The translations under genes and the position numbers were made by a program. 64,000 bases of DNA, taken from contig JACKET010000007.1 of assembly GCA_020632875.1 (NCBI GenBank), positions 62,001-126,000 on the forward strand. The letters run 5' to 3'. Positions 36,065-44,701 of the stretch are shown piece by piece; position 1 is the first letter of the stretch; each line of letters begins with the position of its first letter. This DNA comes from Alphaproteobacteria bacterium (lineage in GTDB: Bacteria > Myxococcota_A > UBA796 > GCA-2862545). A model generated the notes under the pieces. It was not told the DNA's origin and made no database searches. It was given only the letters and a program-made list of their open reading frames with translations.

Positions 36065-37831
36065 TCAGGAGAGCGTGCTCTTCGCGTCGGCCATCACGGG
36101 CCGGGCGGCCGGCTTGGCGATGCGGCGGCTCGCGGCGCCCGGGGTGCGGGTGCCTTCGGAGCCGAGCGTGCCGTCGAGGTACTGCTGGCGGGTCTTGCGG
36201 CGCTGGAGCTTGCCCGAGCTGGTCTTCGGGATGCCGCCGCGCTCGAGGAAGACCACGTCGGCCGTGGCCAGCGACAGCTCGCGCTGGATCTGCTTGGCGA
36301 CATCGCGGCGGAGGGCCTCTTTGTCTTCGACGCCCATGGTCTCGCAGACGACGACGAGCTCTTCGCCGCTGGGGCTGGGGCGCGAGAACGCGACCACGTT
36401 GCCCTGGCGCACGCCCTCGACCTCGGCCGCGGCCCACTCGACGGACTGCGGGTGCACGTTGCGGCCGTTGACGATGATGAGGTCTTTCAGGCGGCCCGTG
36501 ATGTAGACCTGGCCCTCGTGGAGGAACCCGAGGTCGCCCGTGTGCAGCCAGCCGTCGCGGAAGGCGGCCTGGGTGGCGGTGGGGTTGTTGAAGTAGCCCG
36601 GCGTGACGGACGGCCCGCGGACGCAGATCTCGCCCTCGCGGTCGTTGCCGAGCACGACGCCGGCCTCGTTCATCACGACGACCTCGTGGCCCTCGAAGGG
36701 CACGCCGCAGCCGACGTGCTCGAGCACGGCGCGGTCGTCGTTCAGGGGGGCGACCACCTGGCCGTTCTCCTGGAAGGACTCGGCGTCGACCACCACGGTG
36801 CGGAAGGGCTCGTTGCTCGGCTTGAGCGAGATGGCGAGCGTGGCTTCGGCCATGCCGTAGGCCGGCAGGATGGCGTTGTCGGGGAGGCCGCAGTTGCTCG
36901 CGAAGAGCGCGGTGAACGCGCGCATCGTCTCGGGCTGGATGGGCTCGGCGCCGCAGCCGAGCACCCGGAGGCAGGAGAGATCCCAGCTCTCGAGGTCGGA
37001 CGGGCGGGCCTTCCGGGCGGCGAGCGCGTAGGCGAAGTTCGGGCCGAACGACGTGGTGGCGCGGTGGCGATGGATGGTGTCCATCCACACGTTCGGGCGC
37101 TTGATGAAGCGCAGCGTGGGGATGAAGACGATCGGGATGCCGTGGCAGACGGGCGCGATGACGAAGCCGATGAGGCCCATGTCGTGGTAGAGCGGCAGCC
37201 AGCTGGCGCCCTTGTCGACGGTGGGGTCGAGGCGGAGGCCTTCGGTCACGATGCCCTTCGCGTTCGCGACGAGGCTCGCGTGGGTGACCATCACGCCCTT
37301 CGGGTCGGCCGTGGAGCCGCTGGTGTACTGGAGGAACGCGAGGTCGTCGGGCTCGATGGTCGGGTAGGTCGGCGTGCCGGTGGCGCCGCGGAGCGACTCG
37401 ACGGTGACGAGGGCCTCGAGCGAGGGGACGTTGTCGACGAGCGAGCCGAGCACGCTGTGGAGCCGCTTCGAGACGAGCGTGACGCGGGCGCCGGCGTCGG
37501 AGAGCACGCGGGCCGTGCGGTCGGCGTAGGCGTCGAGCGCGCCGAAGCTCATCGGCGGGTAGAGCGGCACCGGCACCACGCCGACCCGGAGGCAGGCGAG
37601 GAAGTTGAGCACGAAGTCTTCGGGCTCGATCACGATCATCCCGACGCGGTCGCCCTTCTCGAGCCCGAGATCCTGCATGGCCTTGCCGCGGGCGGCCGTC
37701 TCGGCCTCGACGCGGACGAAGGTGTACGAGGTCTCGTCACCAGCGAGGTCCTGGAACACGAAGTCGTTCTCGGGGAAGTACTTGCCGATGTTGGCAATGG
37801 CTTCGGCGACGGTCGTGAACTGGGGAAGCAT
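36065..37831 (-). CDS. Fatty acyl-AMP ligase (FAAL-type adenylating enzyme)
   Basis: The 588-residue enzyme should activate a fatty acid with ATP and load it on an ACP rather than on CoA. It has the P-loop TSGSTADPKG near residue 172, LPLYHDMGLIG, YGMAEATLAIS, TGDLGFL and TGRLKDLIIVNG, the order and wording typical of FAALs next to polyketide synthases. A Lys/Arg-rich tail follows GGIPKTSSGKLQR, whose lysine is the adenylation lysine. The start at 37831 follows AAAGGAG; the frame is open to 37972 but without features. It is first in the ACP-PKS operon and so probably supplies the starter acyl chain. Confidence 0.93.
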   Translation of the reverse strand: MLPQFTTVAEAIANIGKYFPENDFVFQDLAGDETSYTFVRVEAETAARGKAMQDLGLEKGDRVGMIVIEPEDFVLNFLACLRVGVVPVPLYPPMSFGALDAYADRTARVLSDAGARVTLVSKRLHSVLGSLVDNVPSLEALVTVESLRGATGTPTYPTIEPDDLAFLQYTSGSTADPKGVMVTHASLVANAKGIVTEGLRLDPTVDKGASWLPLYHDMGLIGFVIAPVCHGIPIVFIPTLRFIKRPNVWMDTIHRHRATTSFGPNFAYALAARKARPSDLESWDLSCLRVLGCGAEPIQPETMRAFTALFASNCGLPDNAILPAYGMAEATLAISLKPSNEPFRTVVVDAESFQENGQVVAPLNDDRAVLEHVGCGVPFEGHEVVVMNEAGVVLGNDREGEICVRGPSVTPGYFNNPTATQAAFRDGWLHTGDLGFLHEGQVYITGRLKDLIIVNGRNVHPQSVEWAAAEVEGVRQGNVVAFSRPSPSGEELVVVCETMGVEDKEALRRDVAKQIQRELSLATADVVFLERGGIPKTSSGKLQRRKTRQQYLDGTLGSEGTRTPGAASRRIAKPAARPVMADAKSTLS

Positions 37832-38408
37832 GGGAACTCCTTTCGCTGCAGAGGGGGCGGGCGGGCGCCCAGAGGGGGGAGTCGGGACGGGAGCGGCCCA
37901 GAGGGACCGGCATTTGGTTTCGGGGAGCCGGTCGTCGACCGTGCACCTCGGGGCCGAGGGTATGCCGCTCACGGGAGGTGCGCAACTCTTCGACAGGCCC
38001 GTCAGCGCGATGTTTTTTGCGGATCCAGATTCTGACCGGTCGGTATTTTTGGTCGCACATTCATACCGACTGGTCAGTTTGGCGAACGGCGTTCGCGAGG
38101 TCGATCTGGACCTCGGTCAAAGCTGGATTTTTCAAGGGCCTCGAAACTGACCTCCGGGTTGGTTTTCGATGCTGGACGCCCCGCTGGTGCGGTCTCGGAG
38201 GCGAGCTCGTCGTCCACTCCGATCGCTTACGCGCGATTACCGCTCGACGGGCACCGGATGCGGCCCGCGGACCACGCGCCCCTCCGCCGCGCCTCGCCCG
38301 GATCCGGGCCGGTTCGGGCATATGTCAGGGCAGAACCCGTCGTTGCGCGAAATTGCCGGCGCGCCCCGGTCGACGTGGCTATAGTCGCGCGGCGCCACGG
38401 AGCGATCG
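37832..38408. other. 577-bp intergenic control region upstream of the FAAL-ACP-PKS genes
   Basis: No gene is supported. It lies between divergent genes. The section 38005-38130 is the most AT-rich part and contains two palindromic half-sites (38032-38077). Elsewhere nothing is recognised; no confident promoter hexamers could be assigned. Confidence 0.65.
38032..38077. promoter_or_regulatory. Paired TetR-type palindromes, likely operator
   Basis: CTGACCGGTCGGTAT and ATACCGACTGGTCAG form an inverted repeat with 14 of 15 matches and a 16-base spacer. Each arm is itself close to the ACCG-N2-CGGT palindrome favoured by many TetR-family repressors. It lies about 200 bp before the FAAL start. No tetR gene is in the window, so a regulator encoded elsewhere is inferred. 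Confidence 0.5.
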
Positions 38409-38792
38409 ATGGAAGCGGAAGCAGCCGCAGGAACGAGTTTCTTCATCCTCTACCTGTTCGTCGGGGTGGGGCAGTGCATCACCGTGCTCCTCGGCCTGTA
38501 CAACCTGGTCGCCATCGTCGGCGTCATGCGTAGCGAAGACGAGGGCTCGGCCAGCGGCATGGCGAAGGGGGCCTGGGCGACGGGGTGCCTGTCGGCGGTC
38601 CTGATTCCCTGCGCGCCGTTGCTGTCGCTCGTCGCCATCATCCTGTCGCGCATCGAGATCGGCCGCGTGTACCGCGACGAGTCGCCCCTGGCCTCCGCCA
38701 CGCCGGCCCGCATGGGCAGCGTCAACGGCGGCGTCGCGCTGCTCGTCTTCTTCCTCGTGCTCACCGGCGCCATCGTCAACCTGTTCCTCTAG
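38409..38792 (+). CDS. Small multi-pass membrane protein
   Basis: The 127-residue product has three predicted membrane helices (about residues 10-40, 60-80 and 102-126) and a short Arg/Glu loop. No family is recognised. It is 11 bp upstream of the peptidase-like gene and may be cotranscribed with it. Confidence 0.7.
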   Translation: MEAEAAAGTSFFILYLFVGVGQCITVLLGLYNLVAIVGVMRSEDEGSASGMAKGAWATGCLSAVLIPCAPLLSLVAIILSRIEIGRVYRDESPLASATPARMGSVNGGVALLVFFLVLTGAIVNLFL

Positions 38793-38803
38793 AGGGGTAG
38801 GGC

Positions 38804-40960
38804 GTGAGGCTGCTCGCGGTCGGCATCGCGCTGCTCGGCGCCCTCGCTCCGGCGGCGGCCCTCGCACATCCCGAAGACGACGGGAGCGGGCGCTTCGTCG
38901 AGATCGTCGTCGACCTCGCCGACCGGTCCGACGGCTGGCTCTCGGTGACCGCCATGTTCCACGAGCTCGACCGGCGCGACCTCGCGTTCCGCCAGCTCGG
39001 CACCGACAAGGAGATCACGTTCTCCGACGTGACCTTCGAGGGTGTGAGTGGCCCGATCGCCGCGACGCGCGACGGCTCGCTGTGGAACCTCGCGAACGTC
39101 CCCGCCGACGGCCCGATCACGCTGAAGTGGCGCGTCAAGCCCGGCGGCATCGGTCGGCACGGGCACCAGGGCTGGGTGCAGGGCGACTGGGCGTCGTTCG
39201 ACGGGCGCATCCTGCTGCTCCCCACCACCCGGCGCAGCCTGCGCACGGCGAAGATCCGCATCGAGCGGCCGGATGGCTGGTCGGTCGTGCATCCGTACGT
39301 CGAGAAGGACGGGTGGATGGTGCTGCACGACCACAACCACCTGAAGAGCGTGCTCACGGCGACCTGCGTGGCGGTGGGCGACTACGACATCCGCTCCGAG
39401 CAGATCGGCGAGACCGACTTCCGCGTGGGGGCGCCGCGCGCCTGGGATGCAGCGTGGCGCGACACGCTGTTCGAGAAGAGCTTCGCCGAGATGCGCTGGT
39501 TCCACGACACGCTCGGGTACGACCGGCACGGGCCGTTCGCCATCGCGTGGCTCCCCGAGGCCGAGGGGGGCAAGGTCTTCGGCGGCGCATCGGTGAACGG
39601 CGCCTGCTACGAGCATCCCCGCGAGACCCCGCGGAACTGGCTGCTGCTCGGGCACCGGATCGGGCACCCGATGAACAAGTACGCGCCGTCCGGCATGACG
39701 CTGCGCGACGACCGCGACCACTGGTTCATGGAGGGGTGGGCGTCGTACATCGAGATCGTCGCCGCCGCGAAGTCCGGCGCGCTCCCCGACGAGCGGCACT
39801 GGAACACCCTGTGGCGCCGGCACCTCCGCGAGATCGCGAAGCATCCGGAGCACGACGTCGCGCTGGCCGACGAGCTGCAGCACACGGGGGCCTTCGAGTA
39901 CCTCCACTACACGAAGGGCCCGATGGTGGTGCGCCACCTCGACCTGTTGATGCGCCAGCGCTCGGGCACCGACCTCGAGGCCTTCATGAAGGCGATGTGG
40001 GCGAAGTACGGCTTTCACCGCAACGTCTTCCCGCTCCGCGAGGAGATCGAGGCGTTCACCGGCGACGACTACGACGACTTCTGGGCGGTCTTCGTCGATC
40101 GCCCCGGCACCCCGTTCCCGACGTGGCCCGAGATGGTCGACCCGCAGCTCGAGGCGCGCATGAACGACGCCGCCGCGGCGTACGTCGGCGATGTGCCCGT
40201 GCACCCGGAGCTGCTCTTCTGGCTCGCGTGGTCCGGGCGTTTCGAGCGGTTCGCCGAGATCGAGCAGTTCGTGATCGAAGGCGTGCACGCCCAGCAGATG
40301 CTCGCGTCGCGCGAGCTCCACCTCCTCCCGGCGACCGTCGAGCCCCTCCAGTTCGCCCTGCCCGGCGAGGCCCAGGCGGCCGTCCTCGAGACCGCCATGG
40401 CGTGGGACCTCGACGCGCTCCCGCGCCAGCGCTCGGGCTGCTGGTCCAGCCCCGACCCCGCGCGTCCCGCGATCCGCTACACCGACAGCGCCGACGGCAA
40501 GGTGTTCACGCAGCTCCTCGAGCTCGAGCGCGCCTACGAGGCGAAGCTCGGCGAGATCGTGGCGCGCGTCGACATCAAGGTCCCGAACACGCCCACACGC
40601 AACGCCGCGCGGCTCGGGGTCAGCCCCGGCGAGCCCCTCGTGCTCCACGCCTTCTGGAACGCCGCGCCCCCGCGGGCCGGGTTCGAGCTGTGGGCGGGGG
40701 GCCAGCAGGTCCACACGAAGCAGCTCACGATCGACCCGAGCTGGGTCAACACGCACGTCGGGTTCGAGGTCGGCGACCGGCCCGGCGACGCGTCGATCCT
40801 CGTGTTCAAGGTCGGCCCCGACACGGTGCCCGCGGTCGAGCGTCCGATCTGGCAGCGCCAGGCGCCCTTCGCGCGGGGTCCGGGGCCTCAACGCCCGTCG
40901 GGCGAGCGCGAAGACGACGACGAGGTCGAGGGCGAGGTCCCTTCCGAGGCTGGCGACTAG
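38804..40960 (+). CDS. Secreted gluzincin-like protein with HRIGH replacing HExxH
   Basis: The 718-residue product starts at GTG and has a signal peptide ending near residue 21 (AAALAHP). Its body resembles the M1/M61 metallopeptidase clan: a long beta-rich N-domain, then a helical core with HRIGH at residues 284-288 and WFMEGWASY with Glu310. The two zinc histidines and the downstream glutamate are present, but the catalytic glutamate of HExxH is Arg285. The protein is therefore probably not an active peptidase; zinc binding may remain. A large C-terminal region (from about 470) has no clear family, and the tail is acidic. Confidence 0.7.
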   Translation: MRLLAVGIALLGALAPAAALAHPEDDGSGRFVEIVVDLADRSDGWLSVTAMFHELDRRDLAFRQLGTDKEITFSDVTFEGVSGPIAATRDGSLWNLANVPADGPITLKWRVKPGGIGRHGHQGWVQGDWASFDGRILLLPTTRRSLRTAKIRIERPDGWSVVHPYVEKDGWMVLHDHNHLKSVLTATCVAVGDYDIRSEQIGETDFRVGAPRAWDAAWRDTLFEKSFAEMRWFHDTLGYDRHGPFAIAWLPEAEGGKVFGGASVNGACYEHPRETPRNWLLLGHRIGHPMNKYAPSGMTLRDDRDHWFMEGWASYIEIVAAAKSGALPDERHWNTLWRRHLREIAKHPEHDVALADELQHTGAFEYLHYTKGPMVVRHLDLLMRQRSGTDLEAFMKAMWAKYGFHRNVFPLREEIEAFTGDDYDDFWAVFVDRPGTPFPTWPEMVDPQLEARMNDAAAAYVGDVPVHPELLFWLAWSGRFERFAEIEQFVIEGVHAQQMLASRELHLLPATVEPLQFALPGEAQAAVLETAMAWDLDALPRQRSGCWSSPDPARPAIRYTDSADGKVFTQLLELERAYEAKLGEIVARVDIKVPNTPTRNAARLGVSPGEPLVLHAFWNAAPPRAGFELWAGGQQVHTKQLTIDPSWVNTHVGFEVGDRPGDASILVFKVGPDTVPAVERPIWQRQAPFARGPGPQRPSGEREDDDEVEGEVPSEAGD

Positions 40961-41013
40961 CCCGAGCTGTGCCCGAAGGGCGCAGTCGGGCTCCCGTGCC
41001 TAGCCGCCAGGCG

Positions 41014-41035
41014 GTGCGCGTGCGCGTGCGCGTGC
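41014..41035. repeat. Hexamer microsatellite (GTGCGC)n
   Basis: Three exact GTGCGC units plus four bases lie in the 220-bp spacer between convergent genes. Nothing else is recognised there. Confidence 0.8.
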
Positions 41036-41180
41036 CCGATCGGGTCGGCGGCGGGACGTGCGCTCCCGGAGATCGGGACCGGGTAGGAAGCCTGAAGGGG
41101 TTGTCGCCGTCGCTCCTCGACGGGTGGACCGCTCCCGACGTCCCGAATCGGGAAGGCGCACGCGCACGGGGGCGAGGGGG

Positions 41181-41522
41181 TCAGGACCCGCGGTACGTCG
41201 AGTAGCCGTACGGGCTCAACAGCAGCGGGATGTGGTAGTGCTCGTCGGGCGCGTCGACGCGGAAGACGATCTCGACATGCGGGTAGAATGCCGTTCCGCC
41301 CTGTGCTTCGAGGTAGGGGCCCGTCAGGAACGTCACGCGGTACGTGCCCGCGTCGAGGGCGCCTTCGGCGAGGAGGTTCGGCACGCGGCCGTCGTCGTTC
41401 GTGACCCCGCGCGCGAGGAGGCCCCAGGTATCGCCGTTCCGGCGCTCGACGATGACCGCGATTCCGCGTGCCGGGCGCCCGATCGCGGTGTCGAGGACGT
41501 GGGAGGTGAGGGGGCTGCTCAT
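41181..41522 (-). CDS. uraH: 5-hydroxyisourate hydrolase
   Basis: The 113-residue transthyretin-like enzyme hydrolyses 5-hydroxyisourate from urate oxidation. It has SSPLTSHVLDTAIGRPA at the N-terminus, FYPHVEIVF, HYHIPLLLSP and the signature C-terminus YSTYRGS. It begins 4 bp after the allantoicase-decarboxylase fusion ends, so the two are one operon. Its product is the substrate of the decarboxylase part of that fusion. Confidence 0.95.
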   Translation of the reverse strand: MSSPLTSHVLDTAIGRPARGIAVIVERRNGDTWGLLARGVTNDDGRVPNLLAEGALDAGTYRVTFLTGPYLEAQGGTAFYPHVEIVFRVDAPDEHYHIPLLLSPYGYSTYRGS

Positions 41523-41526
41523 GGCT

Positions 41527-43038
41527 TCACTCCGCGGAGAGGGACGGCCCGTTCAGGAGCCGGATGAACGTGATCTGCGCTTGCTGCTCGGCCGCTTCGC
41601 GGAGCTCGCGCTCGCCGGTGTTCGGCATGCGGGACCGCAGGATCTCGAGCATCTCGGCCGCCGAGCGGCCCGTCGCACACACCAGGAAGACGTGCCCGAA
41701 GCGCTGCTCGTAGGCGAGGTTCTCGGCGGCCAGCGCCTCCAGCACCTCGTCGGTGGCCGCGGCCACGCCGGCCTGCTCGCGCGAGGAGAGGTCGGCCGTC
41801 GCACCGTACTTCCGCCGGAGCCGCTCGGGGTCCTCGCCGATGCGGGGGTGGTGGGAGAACGCCTCGAGCAGGTCCTCCTTCGACGCCGTGTCCCAGAACC
41901 GCCGCGCGGCCGTCAGGAGCTCGCCGCGATGCACGAACGGGCGCGCCTCCGCCATCCGCCGGGCCCACCGCGTCGAGCCGCAGGCCTTCAGGAAGGCCTC
42001 TTCCGCCCGCTCGTCCGGCACGTCGTTCCACGCGTCGACCACGGGATCGGCGCCGTCGTCGGGGCGTCCGAACACCCGCAGCCGGCTCACCCCGCCGCAG
42101 GGGCGGATCTTCAGGCGGACGTGCGTGAACGGCCCGACGTCGTCGAGGTCGATGTGCCGCTCTTCGTGGGCGGCGAGCTTGAGCGGCGGGAGGATCGGCT
42201 CCCAGCGGTTGCTCGCGAGGAGCAGCGGCGGGGGACCGTCCTCCCAGTCGATGCCCTCGATCTCGGCCGTGTCGGGGAAGTTGCCCTTGAAGTGGTTCGT
42301 GTCGATCAGCAGGCGATCGAGGCGCCCGCGACGCGCCAGCCGCACGAGCACCCAGTCGTGGCCCTCGCCGCGGCGGCGCCGGGTCTCCCACCCGCCGCGC
42401 ATGTCGTCGGCGCGGCCGGGCGCGATGAGGTGGTCCATCACGCCGAAGTACATGTCGGAGCAGGCCAGCGCCTTGCCGCCGTTCTCGAGCGCCGCGAGGT
42501 CGGCGCCGTCGGAGAGCTCGCGCGCGACGTCGCCATAGAGACGCAGCCGCGCGACCCCGCCATCCGGGAAGATGTTCAACCGCACGTGCGTGAAGACGCG
42601 GGCATCGTGCACGGGGACGTGGTTGTGGCTGCCGAGCTTCAGGGATGCGGCCGGCAGGATCTCCTGCCAGTCGGCCTCGTCGCGGAGCTGCTCGGCGGTG
42701 GGGTCGCCGTCGGGCCACGCGCAGGCCTCGAGGCTCGCCCAGGGCGCGTGGTTGCCGGTGAAGTGGCGGGTGTCGAGGTCGGCCGCGCGGATCACGCCGG
42801 GCACGCCGAGCGCGAGGATGCACCAGTCGCTGCCGGGGCCGCGCTTGCGGCGGGACTCCCAGCCATCCATCACCTTGCCGCGCTCGTAGTAGGTGTCGGG
42901 GTCGAACGTGGGCTCGGCCTCCTTCACGAGGTTGTGCATGCTCGCGAAGAAGTCGTCGCTGCAGGCGAGCGCGCGCCCACCGAGGGTCTCGGACAACAGA
43001 TCGGTGAGGTGGGCGTAGGGCGGGCTGACATGCGCCAT
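41527..43038 (-). CDS. Fused allantoicase - OHCU decarboxylase
   Basis: The 503-residue protein joins two enzymes. Residues 1-335 are allantoicase, with two repeats each carrying DGWESRR/GGWETRR, ACSDDFF/ACSDMYF and FTHVRLNIFPDGG/FTHVRLKIRPCGG. Residues 340-503 are 2-oxo-4-hydroxy-4-carboxy-5-ureidoimidazoline decarboxylase, with FSHHPRIGE and the EQAGVAAA helix, ending in TFIRLLNGPS. The decarboxylase makes S-allantoin and allantoicase splits allantoate, so an allantoinase, not seen here, is needed between them. Fusion of non-consecutive steps is unusual. Urate breakdown for nitrogen is implied. Confidence 0.92.
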   Translation of the reverse strand: MAHVSPPYAHLTDLLSETLGGRALACSDDFFASMHNLVKEAEPTFDPDTYYERGKVMDGWESRRKRGPGSDWCILALGVPGVIRAADLDTRHFTGNHAPWASLEACAWPDGDPTAEQLRDEADWQEILPAASLKLGSHNHVPVHDARVFTHVRLNIFPDGGVARLRLYGDVARELSDGADLAALENGGKALACSDMYFGVMDHLIAPGRADDMRGGWETRRRRGEGHDWVLVRLARRGRLDRLLIDTNHFKGNFPDTAEIEGIDWEDGPPPLLLASNRWEPILPPLKLAAHEERHIDLDDVGPFTHVRLKIRPCGGVSRLRVFGRPDDGADPVVDAWNDVPDERAEEAFLKACGSTRWARRMAEARPFVHRGELLTAARRFWDTASKEDLLEAFSHHPRIGEDPERLRRKYGATADLSSREQAGVAAATDEVLEALAAENLAYEQRFGHVFLVCATGRSAAEMLEILRSRMPNTGERELREAAEQQAQITFIRLLNGPSLSAE

Positions 43039-43066
43039 CGGGGCCTCCGTGGGGCGGGAGTATCGA

Positions 43067-44671
43067 TCAGCGCGTCCGGATCCGCAGCCCCTCCCTGGCC
43101 GGGAGCTGGGCGACCCAGCGCAGCGCCTCCATCCGCACCGCCGTGACGCAGGTGTGCGGGATGCCGCGCTCGAGCTCGAGCTCTTCGACGAGATCGGGCA
43201 GGGGGTCGAACCACGCGCTCTGCCAGGCGCGCTGGAGCGCCTTGAGCTCGTTCTTCAGGCGGCCCGGCATCTCGCCGCGCGCGGCCTGCTCGAGCTGGAG
43301 CTGCAGAAAGCGCCCGCGCGGATCGCCCGCCTCCATCATCTCGTCGGCGAGCACGCGAAGCGCGTCGTCGTCGCGGGCTCTCGCCGCCGCGAAGAGGCGC
43401 GATTCCCGCTCGCGCCGGTCGGCGCCGAGGGCCGCGACCCCCTTGCGGATCGCGTCGAGCCCGTCGACCCAGCCCTCCTCCAGCGGGAGCTCGCCGGGAT
43501 CGAGGTCGCGCAGCTCCCACAGCGCATCGAACATGCGATTGCTCACGTAGGGCGGATTCACGATGTCGGCGTGCTGCCAGCGGGCGTCGCCGATGGAGCG
43601 CAGGGCGGCGGCCATCGCTTCGATCGCGTCGGGCGACCGGTGCCGGCCCCCGGCGATCCAACGGACCAGACGCCAGGTCCACCGGGGATCGGGCTGCGGA
43701 GCGCGGGGGAGCAGCCGGGCGAACGTGGTGCCCGACTCTTCTGCGAGCGCTGCCGCGAAGGCGGGCTGGTCGGCGGGCCCGAGATCGCGGCTCATCGCGT
43801 CCAGCCGGTCCTTGCGGGCCTTCCCGGTCTCGCCGAGGCTCCCGTGTCGGGCGAGGTGCTCGGCGGCGACCTCGTCGAGCACGTCCGCGATGGCGCGGTT
43901 CGGGCGCTTCTGCCAGGCGTGGAGCAGCGCGGCCTGGGCCGTGGCCGTATCGCCGGCGTCGATCGCAGAGCGTGCGGCCGCGAGCGGATCGTCGAACGAG
44001 GTCGGCGCCGTGGGCGCGGCGGATGGGGGTGCCTCCGCAGACACGGGCAGGACGCGCTCCCGCGGCTCGAGCAGGCTCGGGGTGCGCCCGTACCGCGCCC
44101 GCGCGTCGTCGACGGCGTCCGCCGTGCACCACAGGTCCCGCCGGTACGCGGTGACGTGGCCTCCGAGCGTCCCGCAGAGCGCTCGGGCCGCGGCGGAGTG
44201 CAACTTCTCCCAGGCCTTCGGTGGGTCGGGTACGACGGCGTGCACCGTGAGGAACGCTCCGGGCCGGTAGCTGCGGCCGAGCGCGAGGAGAGGCACGGCG
44301 GCGAAGGGCGGCTCGTGATCCGCGGGACCTCCGAGGCCGAGCGCCTCCTCCGTCACCGGACCGGGAGCGAGCGCCGACACGTCCCAGCGGTCGAATCCGT
44401 AGGCGCGGGCCCGGGTGAGATCCCGCACGAGATCGGGCGTGATCACGCCATCGGCGAGCGGGAGCCCGTCGGGGTCGAGCGCCGTGATGCCGCCGAGCAC
44501 CGCCCACGGCGCCAGCGCCGGGTAGCGTTCGAGGGCCTTCTGCGTCCCGTCGACGCCATCGGTCGACAGGCCGAGCGGGACGGGGCCCACCCACTCGAGG
44601 AACGCCTCGAGCGCGTTGGTGACGCTGCCGGGGACCTTTGCCTGGTAGCTGACGACGACGAAGACGGGCAC
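43067..44671 (-). CDS. Protein of unknown function with TIGR02996-like C-terminus
   Basis: The 534-residue product starts at GTG (44671) after GGAGGG. Most of it has no recognised family. The segment around residues 430-470, with DDALRVLADEMMEAGDPRGRF followed by LQLQLE, resembles the TIGR02996 repeat-companion domain found in large paralogous families of myxobacteria and planctomycetes. No membrane segment or signal peptide is seen. It lies next to the purine genes without an obvious link. Confidence 0.65.
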   Translation of the reverse strand: MPVFVVVSYQAKVPGSVTNALEAFLEWVGPVPLGLSTDGVDGTQKALERYPALAPWAVLGGITALDPDGLPLADGVITPDLVRDLTRARAYGFDRWDVSALAPGPVTEEALGLGGPADHEPPFAAVPLLALGRSYRPGAFLTVHAVVPDPPKAWEKLHSAAARALCGTLGGHVTAYRRDLWCTADAVDDARARYGRTPSLLEPRERVLPVSAEAPPSAAPTAPTSFDDPLAAARSAIDAGDTATAQAALLHAWQKRPNRAIADVLDEVAAEHLARHGSLGETGKARKDRLDAMSRDLGPADQPAFAAALAEESGTTFARLLPRAPQPDPRWTWRLVRWIAGGRHRSPDAIEAMAAALRSIGDARWQHADIVNPPYVSNRMFDALWELRDLDPGELPLEEGWVDGLDAIRKGVAALGADRRERESRLFAAARARDDDALRVLADEMMEAGDPRGRFLQLQLEQAARGEMPGRLKNELKALQRAWQSAWFDPLPDLVEELELERGIPHTCVTAVRMEALRWVAQLPAREGLRIRTR

Positions 44672-44701
44672 GGACCCTCCGGACGGGGCCCGCAGTATGG
44701 C

